64,000 nucleotides of DNA from Sedimenticola_A sp040506895. Lineage in GTDB: Bacteria; Pseudomonadota; Gammaproteobacteria; Chromatiales; Chromatiaceae. A model generated the notes under the pieces. It was not told the origin of the DNA. It ran no database searches and saw only the letters and a list, made by a program, of their open reading frames with translations. Each line of letters begins with the position of its first letter. Positions within the stretch are counted from its first letter, which is position 1. The DNA lies in assembly GCA_040506895.1 (NCBI GenBank), contig JBEVVY010000001.1, positions 868,001 through 932,000 of the forward strand. Direction: 5' to 3'. This document shows positions 35,059-43,258 of this stretch, in pieces. The translations under genes and the position numbers were made by a program.

Positions 35059-35742
35059 TCACCCTACTGAGCGGGTATAGTCCATACCCGCCTGTTCCAG
35101 CCAGGGTACAAGTTCATTAATGTGATCCAGGCAACCCAACGGGCTGTGCTGCATCAGGCGTGCAGTTTCGTGCACGCCGTAACTGACTGCCAGGCTGTCC
35201 GTATTGGCATTGTTGGCCATCAGCAGATCGTACTCCGAATCCCCGATCACCAGGGTCTCACGCGCCTCGCTACCCAGTTCTTCCATGATCTGTAACAGCA
35301 TTTCAGGATTGGGCTTGGAGAAGGTTTCATCTGCGGTGCGTGTTGCATGGAAGAGGCTACCCAGGCCGGTCTCATCGAGCACCTTGTCGAGCCCTGCCCG
35401 CCCCTTGCCGGTGGCGACGGCCATCAGGTACCCCTCTCCCTCGAGGTGTCGCAATGCCTCTTCCGCACCGGGGAAAAGCTCAGATGGCGTCTTGTCGGCG
35501 GCCAGGAAATGGTAGCGGTATCTCTCCACCATATTCGAGACCAGTGTTTCAGCGGAGCCGGGAAACAGGCTCTCCACCGCCTGGACGAGACCGAGGCCGA
35601 TAATATTGCGTACACTGTCGCTGTCGGGCACCTCGACCTGAAGGTCTGCAGCGGCGGCCTTCATACAGGCGATAATCCTCGCCTCCGAATCCATCAGCGT
35701 GCCATCCCAGTCGAATACCAGGAGCTTGAATCTACTGCTCAT
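35059..35742 (-). CDS. HAD-family phosphatase (Gph-like)
   Basis: 227 residues. HAD motifs in order: FDWDGTLMDSE (motif I, nucleophile Asp at residue 10-12), ATGKGR (motif II), KPNPEML (motif III Lys) and IGDSEYD (motif IV). There is a helical cap domain after motif I, subfamily IA, as in phosphoglycolate phosphatase. The substrate is not determined by sequence. It overlaps rluC by 4 bases (ATGA). The rluC - HAD pair is common in gammaproteobacteria. Confidence 0.88.
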   Translation of the reverse strand: MSSRFKLLVFDWDGTLMDSEARIIACMKAAAADLQVEVPDSDSVRNIIGLGLVQAVESLFPGSAETLVSNMVERYRYHFLAADKTPSELFPGAEEALRHLEGEGYLMAVATGKGRAGLDKVLDETGLGSLFHATRTADETFSKPNPEMLLQIMEELGSEARETLVIGDSEYDLLMANNANTDSLAVSYGVHETARLMQHSPLGCLDHINELVPWLEQAGMDYTRSVG

Positions 35743-36692
35743 CGTTTCAAATCGTCCAAAACTTTTTCCAATGCCGGCTCCAGGGGCGCCTTGATGACAA
35801 GGTCCTGGCTGTCGTCGGGCATCCGGAAGCGCAACATCCGCGCATGCAGAAAGAGACGTTTCAGTCCCCTCTCCCTCATGGCGCGGTTTGCATCCGCATC
35901 CCCGTACTTCTCATCCCCCAGGATAGGCGTACCAAGGTGGGCGGCATGTACACGGATCTGGTGTGTCCTGCCGCTCATCAGCTTCGCCTCGACCAGGGTG
36001 GCGTCGGCAAATCGTTCAACCACGTGAAAAATGGTCCTCGCCTCTTTTCCCCGGGGATCGACCCGAACCACCCGCTCTCCGCCCTGGAGTGTATTCTTCA
36101 ACAGGGGAGCATCCACATCCGCCTTATCTTGCCGCCATCTGCCGGCAACAAGCGCCAGATAGCGCTTATCGACCCTGTTTTCACGCAAAAGTTCATGCAG
36201 GCGCCGTAATGCGCTGCGCTTCTTTGCGATCAACAGGCAACCCGAAGTATCCCGGTCCAGCCGGTGCACCAGTTCCAACTGATGCTCTTCCGGCCGAAGC
36301 ACCCTCAGTGCCTCGATAACACCGAAACTGAGGCCGCTCCCCCCGTGAACCGCCAGCCCGGAGGGTTTGTTCAGCACCAGAAGCCTTTTATCCTCGAACA
36401 GGATGGACTTCTCCAGCCGCTCGAGGGTCCGTCGGTCCGGTTTTCCCGCCTCCTGCTTTGACGCAACTCGAACAGGAGGAATTCTAATTAAATCACCAGC
36501 TTGTATACGATAGTTAGCCTTGATTCTACCTTTGTTGACCCGAACTTCACCCTTTCGAAGTATGCGGTAGATATAGCTGCGTGGAACGCCTTTCAGGATG
36601 TTCATCAGGAAATTGTCGATCCGCTGACCGTCATAACCCGGTTCAACGACAACCTGGCGAACTGCATGATTCTGGGTCTGGGGCTCTGTCAT
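35739..36692 (-). CDS. rluC: 23S rRNA pseudouridine synthase RluC
   Basis: 317 residues from the ATG at 36692; an upstream ATG at 36734 adds 14 non-family residues. An N-terminal S4 RNA-binding domain has the RIDNFLMN, YRILRKGEVRVNKGR pattern. The catalytic domain has the RluA-type active-site loop HRLDRDTSGCLLIAK with the nucleophile Asp, and the later SGRTHQIRVHAAHLG. It makes pseudouridines at 955, 2504 and 2580 of 23S rRNA (E. coli numbering). It is divergent from rne across about 430 bases, the usual gammaproteobacterial arrangement. Confidence 0.93.
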   Translation of the reverse strand: MTEPQTQNHAVRQVVVEPGYDGQRIDNFLMNILKGVPRSYIYRILRKGEVRVNKGRIKANYRIQAGDLIRIPPVRVASKQEAGKPDRRTLERLEKSILFEDKRLLVLNKPSGLAVHGGSGLSFGVIEALRVLRPEEHQLELVHRLDRDTSGCLLIAKKRSALRRLHELLRENRVDKRYLALVAGRWRQDKADVDAPLLKNTLQGGERVVRVDPRGKEARTIFHVVERFADATLVEAKLMSGRTHQIRVHAAHLGTPILGDEKYGDADANRAMRERGLKRLFLHARMLRFRMPDDSQDLVIKAPLEPALEKVLDDLKR

Positions 36693-37126
36693 CGGCACAT
36701 GATAGCAGCAGATGCCCGTTTGATGCGTGTGCACAACATCGTTATACTTCCGCGGTGGTAAAAAATATCGGCTGGTCTATAGGTTAAGGCCGCCTGCCAC
36801 TATACAAAGCGAAAGAGTTTACTGACGCGGTTGGACAAACCTGCGTCTGTCTGTCGGAAGCCACCGGACTGCCCATGCATCCGGTCCCCGACAGACGAAA
36901 ACAGAAAGCCGTCCAGTGAGACGGCTGATAGATTAACAGCGCGCCCTGTCGGTCCTCTGATCCGACTGAGCAAAGCCCGAAGCGGCGAATCGAATTCGCG
37001 GCTGGCTGACGCAGAGCGACAGTACCGGAAACAGTTTCGGATAAACCTGTCTGCCTGCTGGAGGCAATGCAGTCACTGACGGCAATCACCTGCCGACGGG
37101 ATGCGCGCCCAGGGATTACATAACAA
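36693..37126 (+). ncRNA. structured 5' leader of rne (rluC-rne intergenic region)
   Basis: This gene-free stretch contains a long imperfect hairpin at 36849-36896: outer stem GTCTGTCGG/CCGACAGAC, inner stem ACCGGA/TCCGGT. A second hairpin lies at 36907-36926 (AGCCGTC/GACGGCT, 6-base loop). Neither is followed by a T-run. In enterobacteria the rne leader folds into hairpins through which RNase E controls its own mRNA; the position here is equivalent. The function is inferred from position and structure only. Confidence 0.6.
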
Positions 37127-39835
37127 ATGAAACGTATGCTGATTAACGCAACTCAGCCGGAAGAGTTGCGTGTGGCCATTGTGGATGGCCAGAAACTATT
37201 CAATCTCGACATCGAAACGCCCGGCCGGGAACAGAAAAAAGCCAATATTTACAAGGGCAGAATCACCCGCGTTGAGCCCAGTCTCGAAGCCGCCTTCGTG
37301 GATTACGGCTCTGAGCGTCACGGCTTCCTGCCCCTCAAGGAGATCTCCCGCAGCTACTTCACCAAGGAGGCCCAGGACGCTGGCGGACGTGTCAGCATCA
37401 AGGATGCCCTGAAGGAAGGCCAGGAGGTCGTCGTACAGGTGGAGAAAGAGGAGCGCGGCAACAAGGGCGCAGCTCTCACCACCTTCATATCCCTTGCCGG
37501 ACGCTACCTGGTACTGATGCCAAACAACCCCAGGGCCGGGGGTGTCTCACGCCGTATCGAGGGCCAGGACCGCAGTGACCTGCGCGAAGCGATGAGCAAC
37601 CTCACCATGCCCGAGGGTATGGGCCTCATCGTTCGCACAGCGGGTATTGGCAAGAGCACCGAGGAGCTGCAGTGGGACCTGGATTACCTGCTTCAGCTCT
37701 GGGCCGCCATCGAAAAGTCTGCGCAGGACCGCAAGGCCCCCTTCCTGATCTACCAGGAGAGCAACGTCATCATCCGCTCCATCCGCGACTACCTGCGGGC
37801 GGATATCGGCGAGATCCTCATCGATCACCCGGAGGTGTACGAAGAGGCCTGTGAATTCATCGAACAGGTGATGCCCCAGTACCGGCGCAAGATCCGCCAT
37901 TACGAAGACGAAGTCCCGCTCTTCAGTCGCTACCAGATCGAGAGCCAGATCGAGTCTGCTTTCCAGCGGGAGGTGCGCCTTCCCTCCGGCGGTGCCATCG
38001 TCATCGACCACACCGAGGCCCTCACCTCCATCGATATCAACTCCGCCAGGGCGACAAAAGGCGCGGATATCGAGGAGACGGCCCTCAATACAAATCTTGA
38101 AGCCGCGGACGAAGTCGCCCGACAGCTCAGACTGCGCGACATGGGCGGCCTGTTTGTCATCGATTTCATCGACATGACACCATCGCGCAATCAACGCGAG
38201 GTGGAGAGTCGCCTGAAGGACGCCCTCAAGCAGGACCGTGCCAGGGTCCAGGTGGGCCGTATCTCCCGCTTCGGGCTGCTGGAGATGTCTCGCCAGCGAC
38301 TGCGCCCCTCCCTTGGGGAGTCGAGCCAGCATGTCTGCCCCCGTTGTGACGGACACGGCTTTATCCGTGGTGTCGAGTCCCTGGCCCTGTTCGTGCTGCG
38401 AATCATCGAAGAGCATGCGATGAAGGAGAACACCGCCCGTATCATCGCCCAGCTGCCGGTGGATGTTGGCACCTTCCTGCTGAACGAGAAACGCGAGGCG
38501 ATCCACGAGATTGAACAGCGCCAGGGTGTCAGCGTTGTGCTGGTGCCTAACATCCATCTCGAAACACCCCACTACGAGATCGAGCGTATCCGCGCCCAGG
38601 ATCTCCAGGAGGGCCAGGAAGAGGATGCCAGCTACAAAATGATGGCCGAACCGGAGGCTATCAGCCAGGAGCAGGCCAAGGCCCAGGAGGGAACGACTGA
38701 GCAGCCTGCAGTGAAGCGCATCGCCCACACCACCCCGGCGCCCCAGAAACCGGCTGAAGAGCCTGTACCCCAGGAAGAGAAACCCGGATTCCTGAAGCGC
38801 ATCTTCGGCGGCCTGGGACTCTTCTCAGAGGAAACGCCAGAAGAGCCTTCGAAAGAAGAGCAGAAACCTGAAAAGCGCGCAGAAACTTCCGAAAGCGGAC
38901 AACGTGGAGGCGGACGCCGCAGGGGCGGCCAGGGCGCAAGGAAATCCAACGGTTCCGGTGGACGTGGCAGAAGGCGCGGCGGCGACGAAAAAGGCGCCAC
39001 CGAAGAGAGAGGCGGCCGTAAACAGCCTCAGCAGAGGAAAGCAAAAGCATCTACCAAAGAGGCCGACAGCGGCAAGCCCAGGGAGACCGAAGAGAGCGGC
39101 CCGAGGAAACGCCCTGAGGAGGGTCAATCCACGGACGAACAGCCCAAGCGCTCTTCCTCCCGCCGGGGCCGTCGTGGTGGCCGTAAGCGCCGCAGAAGTG
39201 GCGACCAGGCGGCTGATGCAGATAAGTCGACCAGTCAGAGCGGTTCAGCGCAGGATACCAAAGCAGCCACGTCTGAAGAGCCTGGAGAGAAGAGAGCTGA
39301 GCAGGAAGATAAGGGCAGGCAGTCCTCCGGTCGCGGACGAGGTCGTGGCCGTGGACGCGGCCGTGGTGGCAGACGGTCCGGAGATGAGAGTGCCGATGCG
39401 GGAGCAACTGCCAGCGACAAGAGCGCCCCAGCCGTAAAGGAGGGCCAGTCCGAATCGAAGCCTGAGCCGAAGCCCGAGTCGAAGCCCGAGCCGAAACCTG
39501 AGCCGAAACCTGAGCCGAAGCCTGAGCCGAAGCCTGAGCCGAAGCCTGAGCCGAAATCCGAGCCGAAACCCGAGCCGAAACCCGAGCCGAAGCCTGAGCC
39601 GAAGCCTGAGCCGAAGCCTGAGCCGAAGCCTGAGCCGAAGCCTGAGCCGAAGCCTGAGCCGAAGCCTGAGCCGAAGCCTGAGCCGAAGCCTGAGCCGAAG
39701 CCTGAGCCGAAGCCTGAGCCGAAGCCCGAGCCGAAACCCGAGCCGAAGCCTCAGCCGAAGCCTGAGCCGAAGCCCGAACCCCTGAAGCAGGTAGTCACCA
39801 AAACCGAGCTACCGCCCGGGCAGAAAGAAGACTAA
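37127..39835 (+). CDS. rne: ribonuclease E with EPKP-repeat C-terminal tail
   Basis: 902 residues starting MKRMLINATQPEELRVA. S1 domain about 35-125. The catalytic region has magnesium ligands in SIDINSARAT (about Asp304) and VIDFIDM (about Asp347). The zinc-link CPRC lies near residue 405. The non-catalytic half is disordered: a proline/glutamate-rich segment, then three arginine-rich patches (GGGRRRGGQGARK, SSSRRGRRGGRKRRR, GRGRGRGRGRGGRRSG). A tail of about 110 residues is made of EPKP repeats, and a short unique C-terminus follows. The arginine patches are the usual RNA-binding scaffold. The repeat tail is unusual. It is single-gene, with a structured leader and strong terminator. Confidence 0.95.
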   Translation: MKRMLINATQPEELRVAIVDGQKLFNLDIETPGREQKKANIYKGRITRVEPSLEAAFVDYGSERHGFLPLKEISRSYFTKEAQDAGGRVSIKDALKEGQEVVVQVEKEERGNKGAALTTFISLAGRYLVLMPNNPRAGGVSRRIEGQDRSDLREAMSNLTMPEGMGLIVRTAGIGKSTEELQWDLDYLLQLWAAIEKSAQDRKAPFLIYQESNVIIRSIRDYLRADIGEILIDHPEVYEEACEFIEQVMPQYRRKIRHYEDEVPLFSRYQIESQIESAFQREVRLPSGGAIVIDHTEALTSIDINSARATKGADIEETALNTNLEAADEVARQLRLRDMGGLFVIDFIDMTPSRNQREVESRLKDALKQDRARVQVGRISRFGLLEMSRQRLRPSLGESSQHVCPRCDGHGFIRGVESLALFVLRIIEEHAMKENTARIIAQLPVDVGTFLLNEKREAIHEIEQRQGVSVVLVPNIHLETPHYEIERIRAQDLQEGQEEDASYKMMAEPEAISQEQAKAQEGTTEQPAVKRIAHTTPAPQKPAEEPVPQEEKPGFLKRIFGGLGLFSEETPEEPSKEEQKPEKRAETSESGQRGGGRRRGGQGARKSNGSGGRGRRRGGDEKGATEERGGRKQPQQRKAKASTKEADSGKPRETEESGPRKRPEEGQSTDEQPKRSSSRRGRRGGRKRRRSGDQAADADKSTSQSGSAQDTKAATSEEPGEKRAEQEDKGRQSSGRGRGRGRGRGRGGRRSGDESADAGATASDKSAPAVKEGQSESKPEPKPESKPEPKPEPKPEPKPEPKPEPKPEPKSEPKPEPKPEPKPEPKPEPKPEPKPEPKPEPKPEPKPEPKPEPKPEPKPEPKPEPKPEPKPEPKPQPKPEPKPEPLKQVVTKTELPPGQKED
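39457..39783 (+). repeat. 12-base tandem repeat encoding EPKP in rne
   Basis: About 27 copies of a 12-base unit (consensus GAGCCGAAGCCT). At least ten consecutive copies between 39601 and 39720 are identical, and edge copies have synonymous or single-residue changes (Ser, Gln). The unit length is a multiple of three, so copy-number change would keep the frame. Confidence 0.95.
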
Positions 39836-39844
39836 GTGAAATGA

Positions 39845-39870
39845 AAACGGGGGCTGCAGCCCCCGTTTTT
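39845..39870 (+). terminator. Rho-independent terminator of rne
   Basis: A perfect palindrome, AACGGGGGCTGC/GCAGCCCCCGTT, followed by T residues, begins 9 bases after the rne stop. A run of A on the left also allows function for the convergent phosphatase gene. Confidence 0.92.
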
Positions 39871-39901
39871 GATTCTCCGGTTCTTCCTCAACAGCAACCG
39901 G

Positions 39902-40381
39902 TCAGAGATACCTTCTGCGGATATCCGCCAGCAGCCCCTCGGATGCCGCTTCGACCATGTCGAAGACCCGCTCGAATCCACCTGAACCACCATAATAGGG
40001 ATCAGGCACGTCCTGGATCCCAAGGTGCGGAGCAAAATCGAGAAACATCTGTAACTTATCCTGCATACCCTGGGGACAGATGGCGCTCAGGTTGGCATAG
40101 TTGTCACTGTCCATGGCAAGCACGTAGTCGAAGCGATCAAAATCCACCGCCTCGGCCTTCCTTGCGCGCAGGTGGCTGAGATCGAAACCCCTGGCCCGCG
40201 CCGTTGACTGGGACCGTGGATCGGGCTGTTCACCCACGTGGTAGGCATGGGTACCGGCTGAATCCACCACGATCCTCTCTCCCAGCCCCTCACGCTTCAC
40301 CAGCGCTTCAAACACACCATGTGCAGTGGGTGATCTGCAGATATTGCCCATGCAGACAAATAAAACTTTTACGCGTCCCAT
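39902..40381 (-). CDS. low-molecular-weight protein tyrosine phosphatase
   Basis: 159 residues. The P-loop CMGNICRSP holds the nucleophile Cys10 and Arg16, and the general acid Asp127 is in DPYYGG. Length and motifs are those of bacterial LMW-PTPs, which dephosphorylate tyrosine kinases and polysaccharide-export proteins. In pseudomonads a homologue sits next to kdsB and murB. Here it is separated from kdsB by the HIT and hyaluronan-synthase-like genes. A role in regulating polysaccharide export would be possible with the neighbouring glycosyltransferase, but is inference. Confidence 0.93.
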   Translation of the reverse strand: MGRVKVLFVCMGNICRSPTAHGVFEALVKREGLGERIVVDSAGTHAYHVGEQPDPRSQSTARARGFDLSHLRARKAEAVDFDRFDYVLAMDSDNYANLSAICPQGMQDKLQMFLDFAPHLGIQDVPDPYYGGSGGFERVFDMVEAASEGLLADIRRRYL

Positions 40382-40439
40382 TTTTCCTGATCTGTTGTCT
40401 TTAACAATTGTTTCTTAACCCGGCGACGGAATATTGCAT

Positions 40440-40946
40440 TCACCTTCTCTGGTAATTCGCCCTGCTTGGAATTACGTTGCGAATGCCACCACTGGGGTTC
40501 TCCACGTCCCCTTTATAACGCGGCAGAAGAATGACATGTAAATGATCGATGCTTCTTCCCGCCTCTCTTCCATCGTTATTGCCGATAGTGTACGCATTGG
40601 GCTTGTTGTCCAAGAAGGGCAGTTGCAGCACCTTCTCAATATGATCCCTGGGGCGATCCTGCAGGTAATCCCTGTTGTGCATATTTTGATAGAGATCTGT
40701 CATGTCAGTCGTCTCAATAACGCTTTTCACTCCCCTTATCGCGTCAAAATAATCAGCCTCTTCATTTTCATTCAGGTGAAATATCGATGCGACATGCCTT
40801 CTTGGAATGATCAGGGCATGTCCGGGATTGACCGGGTTGGTATCAAATATGCCAACGAATGACCTGTTCTCAAAAACAAACGGATCGGCTTCGCCGTTGG
40901 TAACTTTACAAAAATAACAGTTATGTTCTGATGGGGGGAAACTCAT
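40440..40946 (-). CDS. HIT-family nucleotide-binding protein, altered histidine triad
   Basis: 168 residues. An N-terminal CYFC motif and the HIT fold pattern are present: DTNPVNPGHALIIPRRHVASIF, and later GRSIDHLHVILLPRYKGDVENP with GGIRNVIP. The catalytic loop reads H-L-H-V-I-L-L, so the third histidine of the canonical H-x-H-x-H-x-x is replaced by Ile. Related Ap4A-phosphorylase-like members have Gln there. Hydrolase or transferase activity on nucleotide substrates is plausible. It lies 58 bases upstream of the phosphatase gene, both leftward. Confidence 0.82.
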   Translation of the reverse strand: MSFPPSEHNCYFCKVTNGEADPFVFENRSFVGIFDTNPVNPGHALIIPRRHVASIFHLNENEEADYFDAIRGVKSVIETTDMTDLYQNMHNRDYLQDRPRDHIEKVLQLPFLDNKPNAYTIGNNDGREAGRSIDHLHVILLPRYKGDVENPSGGIRNVIPSRANYQRR

Positions 40947-41279
40947 AATAGAATCTTGATGTTATGTATTTGAATAAAACGGGTCAGCGCGGGTTTACCT
41001 GTATCCGCTCCAAATCGGTGTATGGAGAAGAGGAGCCTGTAAGTCGCTCCGAATACCCACTTTTGACTCAGATGCTATTGTACCGCAGCTTACACGGCAA
41101 ACATATGCAGAAGTCCTGCCGCCTTTTCGCTGAACTGCATGAGCCCGCCCTCACTTCAACGCTGTATTCCAGCAACCCTGCTCTGGATCGTAGGTTTCAG
41201 GGATAAAATCTTCGATAACACAGATAACAAATATTCAAAGCACCAGCCAAACGGGCTGGTGCTTCTTAACTTTAGACTA
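40947..41279. other. 333-base gene-free stretch left of the hyaluronan-synthase-like gene
   Basis: A short open frame at 40964-41206 has no family features and I do not accept it as a gene. A strong hairpin at 41240-41262 (separate entry) ends the glycosyltransferase transcript. The rest is AT-rich and shows nothing further. Confidence 0.5.
41240..41262 (-). terminator. terminator-like hairpin after the hyaluronan-synthase-like gene
   Basis: Stem GCACCAGCC/GGCTGGTGC with a 5-base loop, 17 bases beyond the stop codon of the leftward gene. The following minus-strand bases (TTTGAATATTTG) are T-rich but not a clean run. On the plus strand it is followed by TTCTTAACTTT, so it may act in both directions. 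Confidence 0.7.
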
Positions 41280-42596
41280 TCAGCAGCCCCATAATACAGG
41301 TCTCTCACTAGAAGATTCATATAAGGAACAGGAATTCAAGTAATAAAGCGCGGATCTAGGAGCATTTATACTCGCAGCCCTGGTCATCCAGGACGAATTT
41401 CTGATTGTCAGAAGGCTATAAAATCTCAGCGGAATAAGCAGGACAATATGAAGCAGCCCATATAACGGAGACAGAATAAACAGCCAAGGCTGTCCAGAAA
41501 GAACCTGGAGATTTCGGATATACGCCATTATCGAAATATACCCAATGTAATACACGCTTAATAGCTTACCTCCAGCCAACGGTGCAATAATAAATGCCAG
41601 TAAAATAGTTGCGCCAAATATTAACCACAAGCTCATTTCAGCTAACGTCAGCCACCATGCTATACGTTTGGGTCCAAGATTGTTAAGTACATAAAGTGAT
41701 TCACGAAAGAATGATTTATTCCAGCGAATTTGTTGACGCAGAAACTTACTCAATTTATCAGGAACAGTCGTCTCTGCCTTTGATGTGAGCTGAATTACCG
41801 ATTTGCCCCGCTCAAGTGAGTAATTTGTGAGGCGACGGTCATCACCAGCCATAACGGGAACTCCAAGAAAGGTCTGCGAGAGATACTTATCAAGGTTTTC
41901 ACGAATGGTGTCCCCACGATAAAACGACAACACTCCGGTAGCACATAAAACAGAGCCAAAAACACTGTAAGCAGCCCTCTCGTGTTTGAAAGCGTTCTGG
42001 TAACGAAGATCGATAAGTTTGCTTAGCAGATTATTCCTATTCAAACCCCTTACATCTGCTGTTACTACCTGAACCTCCGGATCAGCGAAGGGCCTGAGTG
42101 CCTCTTCCACAGCTTTATCATCCAGTACTGCATCCGAGTCACAGGTCATGAAAATATCTGCATCTGATTCTCTGAATGCCAAACTCTGTGCATGCCTCTT
42201 GCCTCTATTATCGTCATAGCGTAATACGTGCGCGTTTTGGGTATCACGAAAGAAATCTTTTGCGAACAAGTAGCACTCACGACTATCTGACCCATCATCG
42301 ATAACCCATATCTCTTCCACAGGCCGAGTCTGGGAAACCAGGCTTTCTAGCGAGTTGCGAAATACAACAGGATCTTCATTGAAAATAGGGATAACAGCAG
42401 CAATGGTTAACCCTTCCGGTGCTGGATTGGTGTATGGCTTATACCAGGAAGAAGCGAGTATCTTGAGCAGAATATATGTTATAGCCACTGCTCCATAGAG
42501 ACTTATTCCTATAATCAAATCACTCTCTTCCCTGTTCAAATAAAACAGAGCAGCCAACAAAATCAGTAGCAAAATCCCTATCTGTAACGCTCTCAT
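41280..42596 (-). CDS. class I hyaluronan-synthase-like processive glycosyltransferase (GT2)
   Basis: 438 residues from the ATG at 42596, which has a strong GGGAGG ribosome site; the frame is open to 42785 without such a site. Two N-terminal TM helices, a GT2 catalytic domain and about four C-terminal TM helices. Motifs match class I hyaluronan synthases closely: NRGKRHAQ, DSD (153-155), RYQNAFKHERAA, QTFLGVPV, GDD (251-253), QQIRW (288-292) followed by NKSFFRES, and LSPLYGLLH near the C-terminus. These enzymes polymerise and extrude hyaluronan from UDP-GlcNAc and UDP-GlcUA; NodC and chitin synthases are relatives, so the product is open. No UDP-glucose dehydrogenase gene is in the window. 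The gene is AT-rich compared with its neighbours and looks transferred. Confidence 0.85.
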   Translation of the reverse strand: MRALQIGILLLILLAALFYLNREESDLIIGISLYGAVAITYILLKILASSWYKPYTNPAPEGLTIAAVIPIFNEDPVVFRNSLESLVSQTRPVEEIWVIDDGSDSRECYLFAKDFFRDTQNAHVLRYDDNRGKRHAQSLAFRESDADIFMTCDSDAVLDDKAVEEALRPFADPEVQVVTADVRGLNRNNLLSKLIDLRYQNAFKHERAAYSVFGSVLCATGVLSFYRGDTIRENLDKYLSQTFLGVPVMAGDDRRLTNYSLERGKSVIQLTSKAETTVPDKLSKFLRQQIRWNKSFFRESLYVLNNLGPKRIAWWLTLAEMSLWLIFGATILLAFIIAPLAGGKLLSVYYIGYISIMAYIRNLQVLSGQPWLFILSPLYGLLHIVLLIPLRFYSLLTIRNSSWMTRAASINAPRSALYYLNSCSLYESSSERPVLWGC

Positions 42597-42985
42597 ATTT
42601 CCTCCCAGCGTTATTTCGAGAAAAATCGAATAGGGATTTGCTGTTATTGAATTCAACTCACTTTTAATTCCACTAGCCCCAGAGTCGCTTAGATACATTT
42701 GCGATCTGTGGCTGAAAAACTCAGAAGTACTCGAAGATTCTTTAATGCATAACCCCAGCGCAAAAGGAATATATTTCCTTAGCACAGGGGATAGTCTTTT
42801 TATTCTTATTTCACTTCAAGCGCTACATTGTTTTATTTTGTTAAACCAGGGAGTGGGTTTATTGAGAAAAAACAGACTTTGTTGTCTTCACTGCTACAAA
42901 GTCAGTTAATTGGGTTTCACTAAATAAAGTATGCAGAGTCGATTGATAACCATCTACAACAGGATATAGAAAGGGAAAACCGGGT
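42597..42985. other. AT-rich gene-free stretch upstream of the hyaluronan-synthase-like gene
   Basis: 389 bases of low GC. There are two inverted repeats: AAGGAA/TTCCTT (42764-42769 and 42775-42780) and GACTTTGT/ACAAAGTC (42875-42882 and 42896-42903). Either could be an operator. The leftward promoter of the glycosyltransferase gene and the rightward promoter of the small gene at 42986 must lie here. Confidence 0.5.
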
Positions 42986-43258
42986 ATGAATGAAGACCAG
43001 CTCATCGAGCGTCTGCGCCACCTGATCGGCAATCGCGTCCGCTATCTGGAACAGGAGTGGATACTGCTCGATATCCTTGCCGACGAGGGCTCACTCATCC
43101 TCTCCTCCCAGGAGCAGGATGCACCGATTCAGACCGATCAGTATGGTCAGCCCTCCAGGCGGAGTCCGGAAACCCTGCTGGTTCCCCTGTTCGATGCCGA
43201 GTCAGAGAGCTATAGCGAAGAGGCGATGGAGATCTTCGCCAATCTCACGTCCAACTAG
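42986..43258 (+). CDS. small unknown protein
   Basis: 90 residues with a clear ATG start and a GGGAAA-type ribosome site about 9 bases upstream. The sequence begins MNEDQLIERLRHLIGNRV and continues with a WILLDILADEGSLILSSQ strand-like segment, then a polar tail. No signal peptide, no TM. It resembles small conserved proteins of purple sulfur bacteria but I do not recognise a family. The stop overlaps the convergent kdsB stop by 4 bases. Confidence 0.65.
   Translation: MNEDQLIERLRHLIGNRVRYLEQEWILLDILADEGSLILSSQEQDAPIQTDQYGQPSRRSPETLLVPLFDAESESYSEEAMEIFANLTSN

Noticed and set aside
36784..37089. 101-residue minus-strand open frame in the rluC-rne gap
   Set aside because: It overlaps the leader hairpins, has no ribosome site and no recognisable motif.
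39457..39783. CRISPR-like array
   Set aside because: The repeat is a 12-base unit without spacers and is translated in frame as EPKP within RNase E.
40964..41206. 80-residue plus-strand open frame between HIT and hyaluronan-synthase-like genes
   Set aside because: No ribosome site or family feature, and composition is like non-coding sequence.
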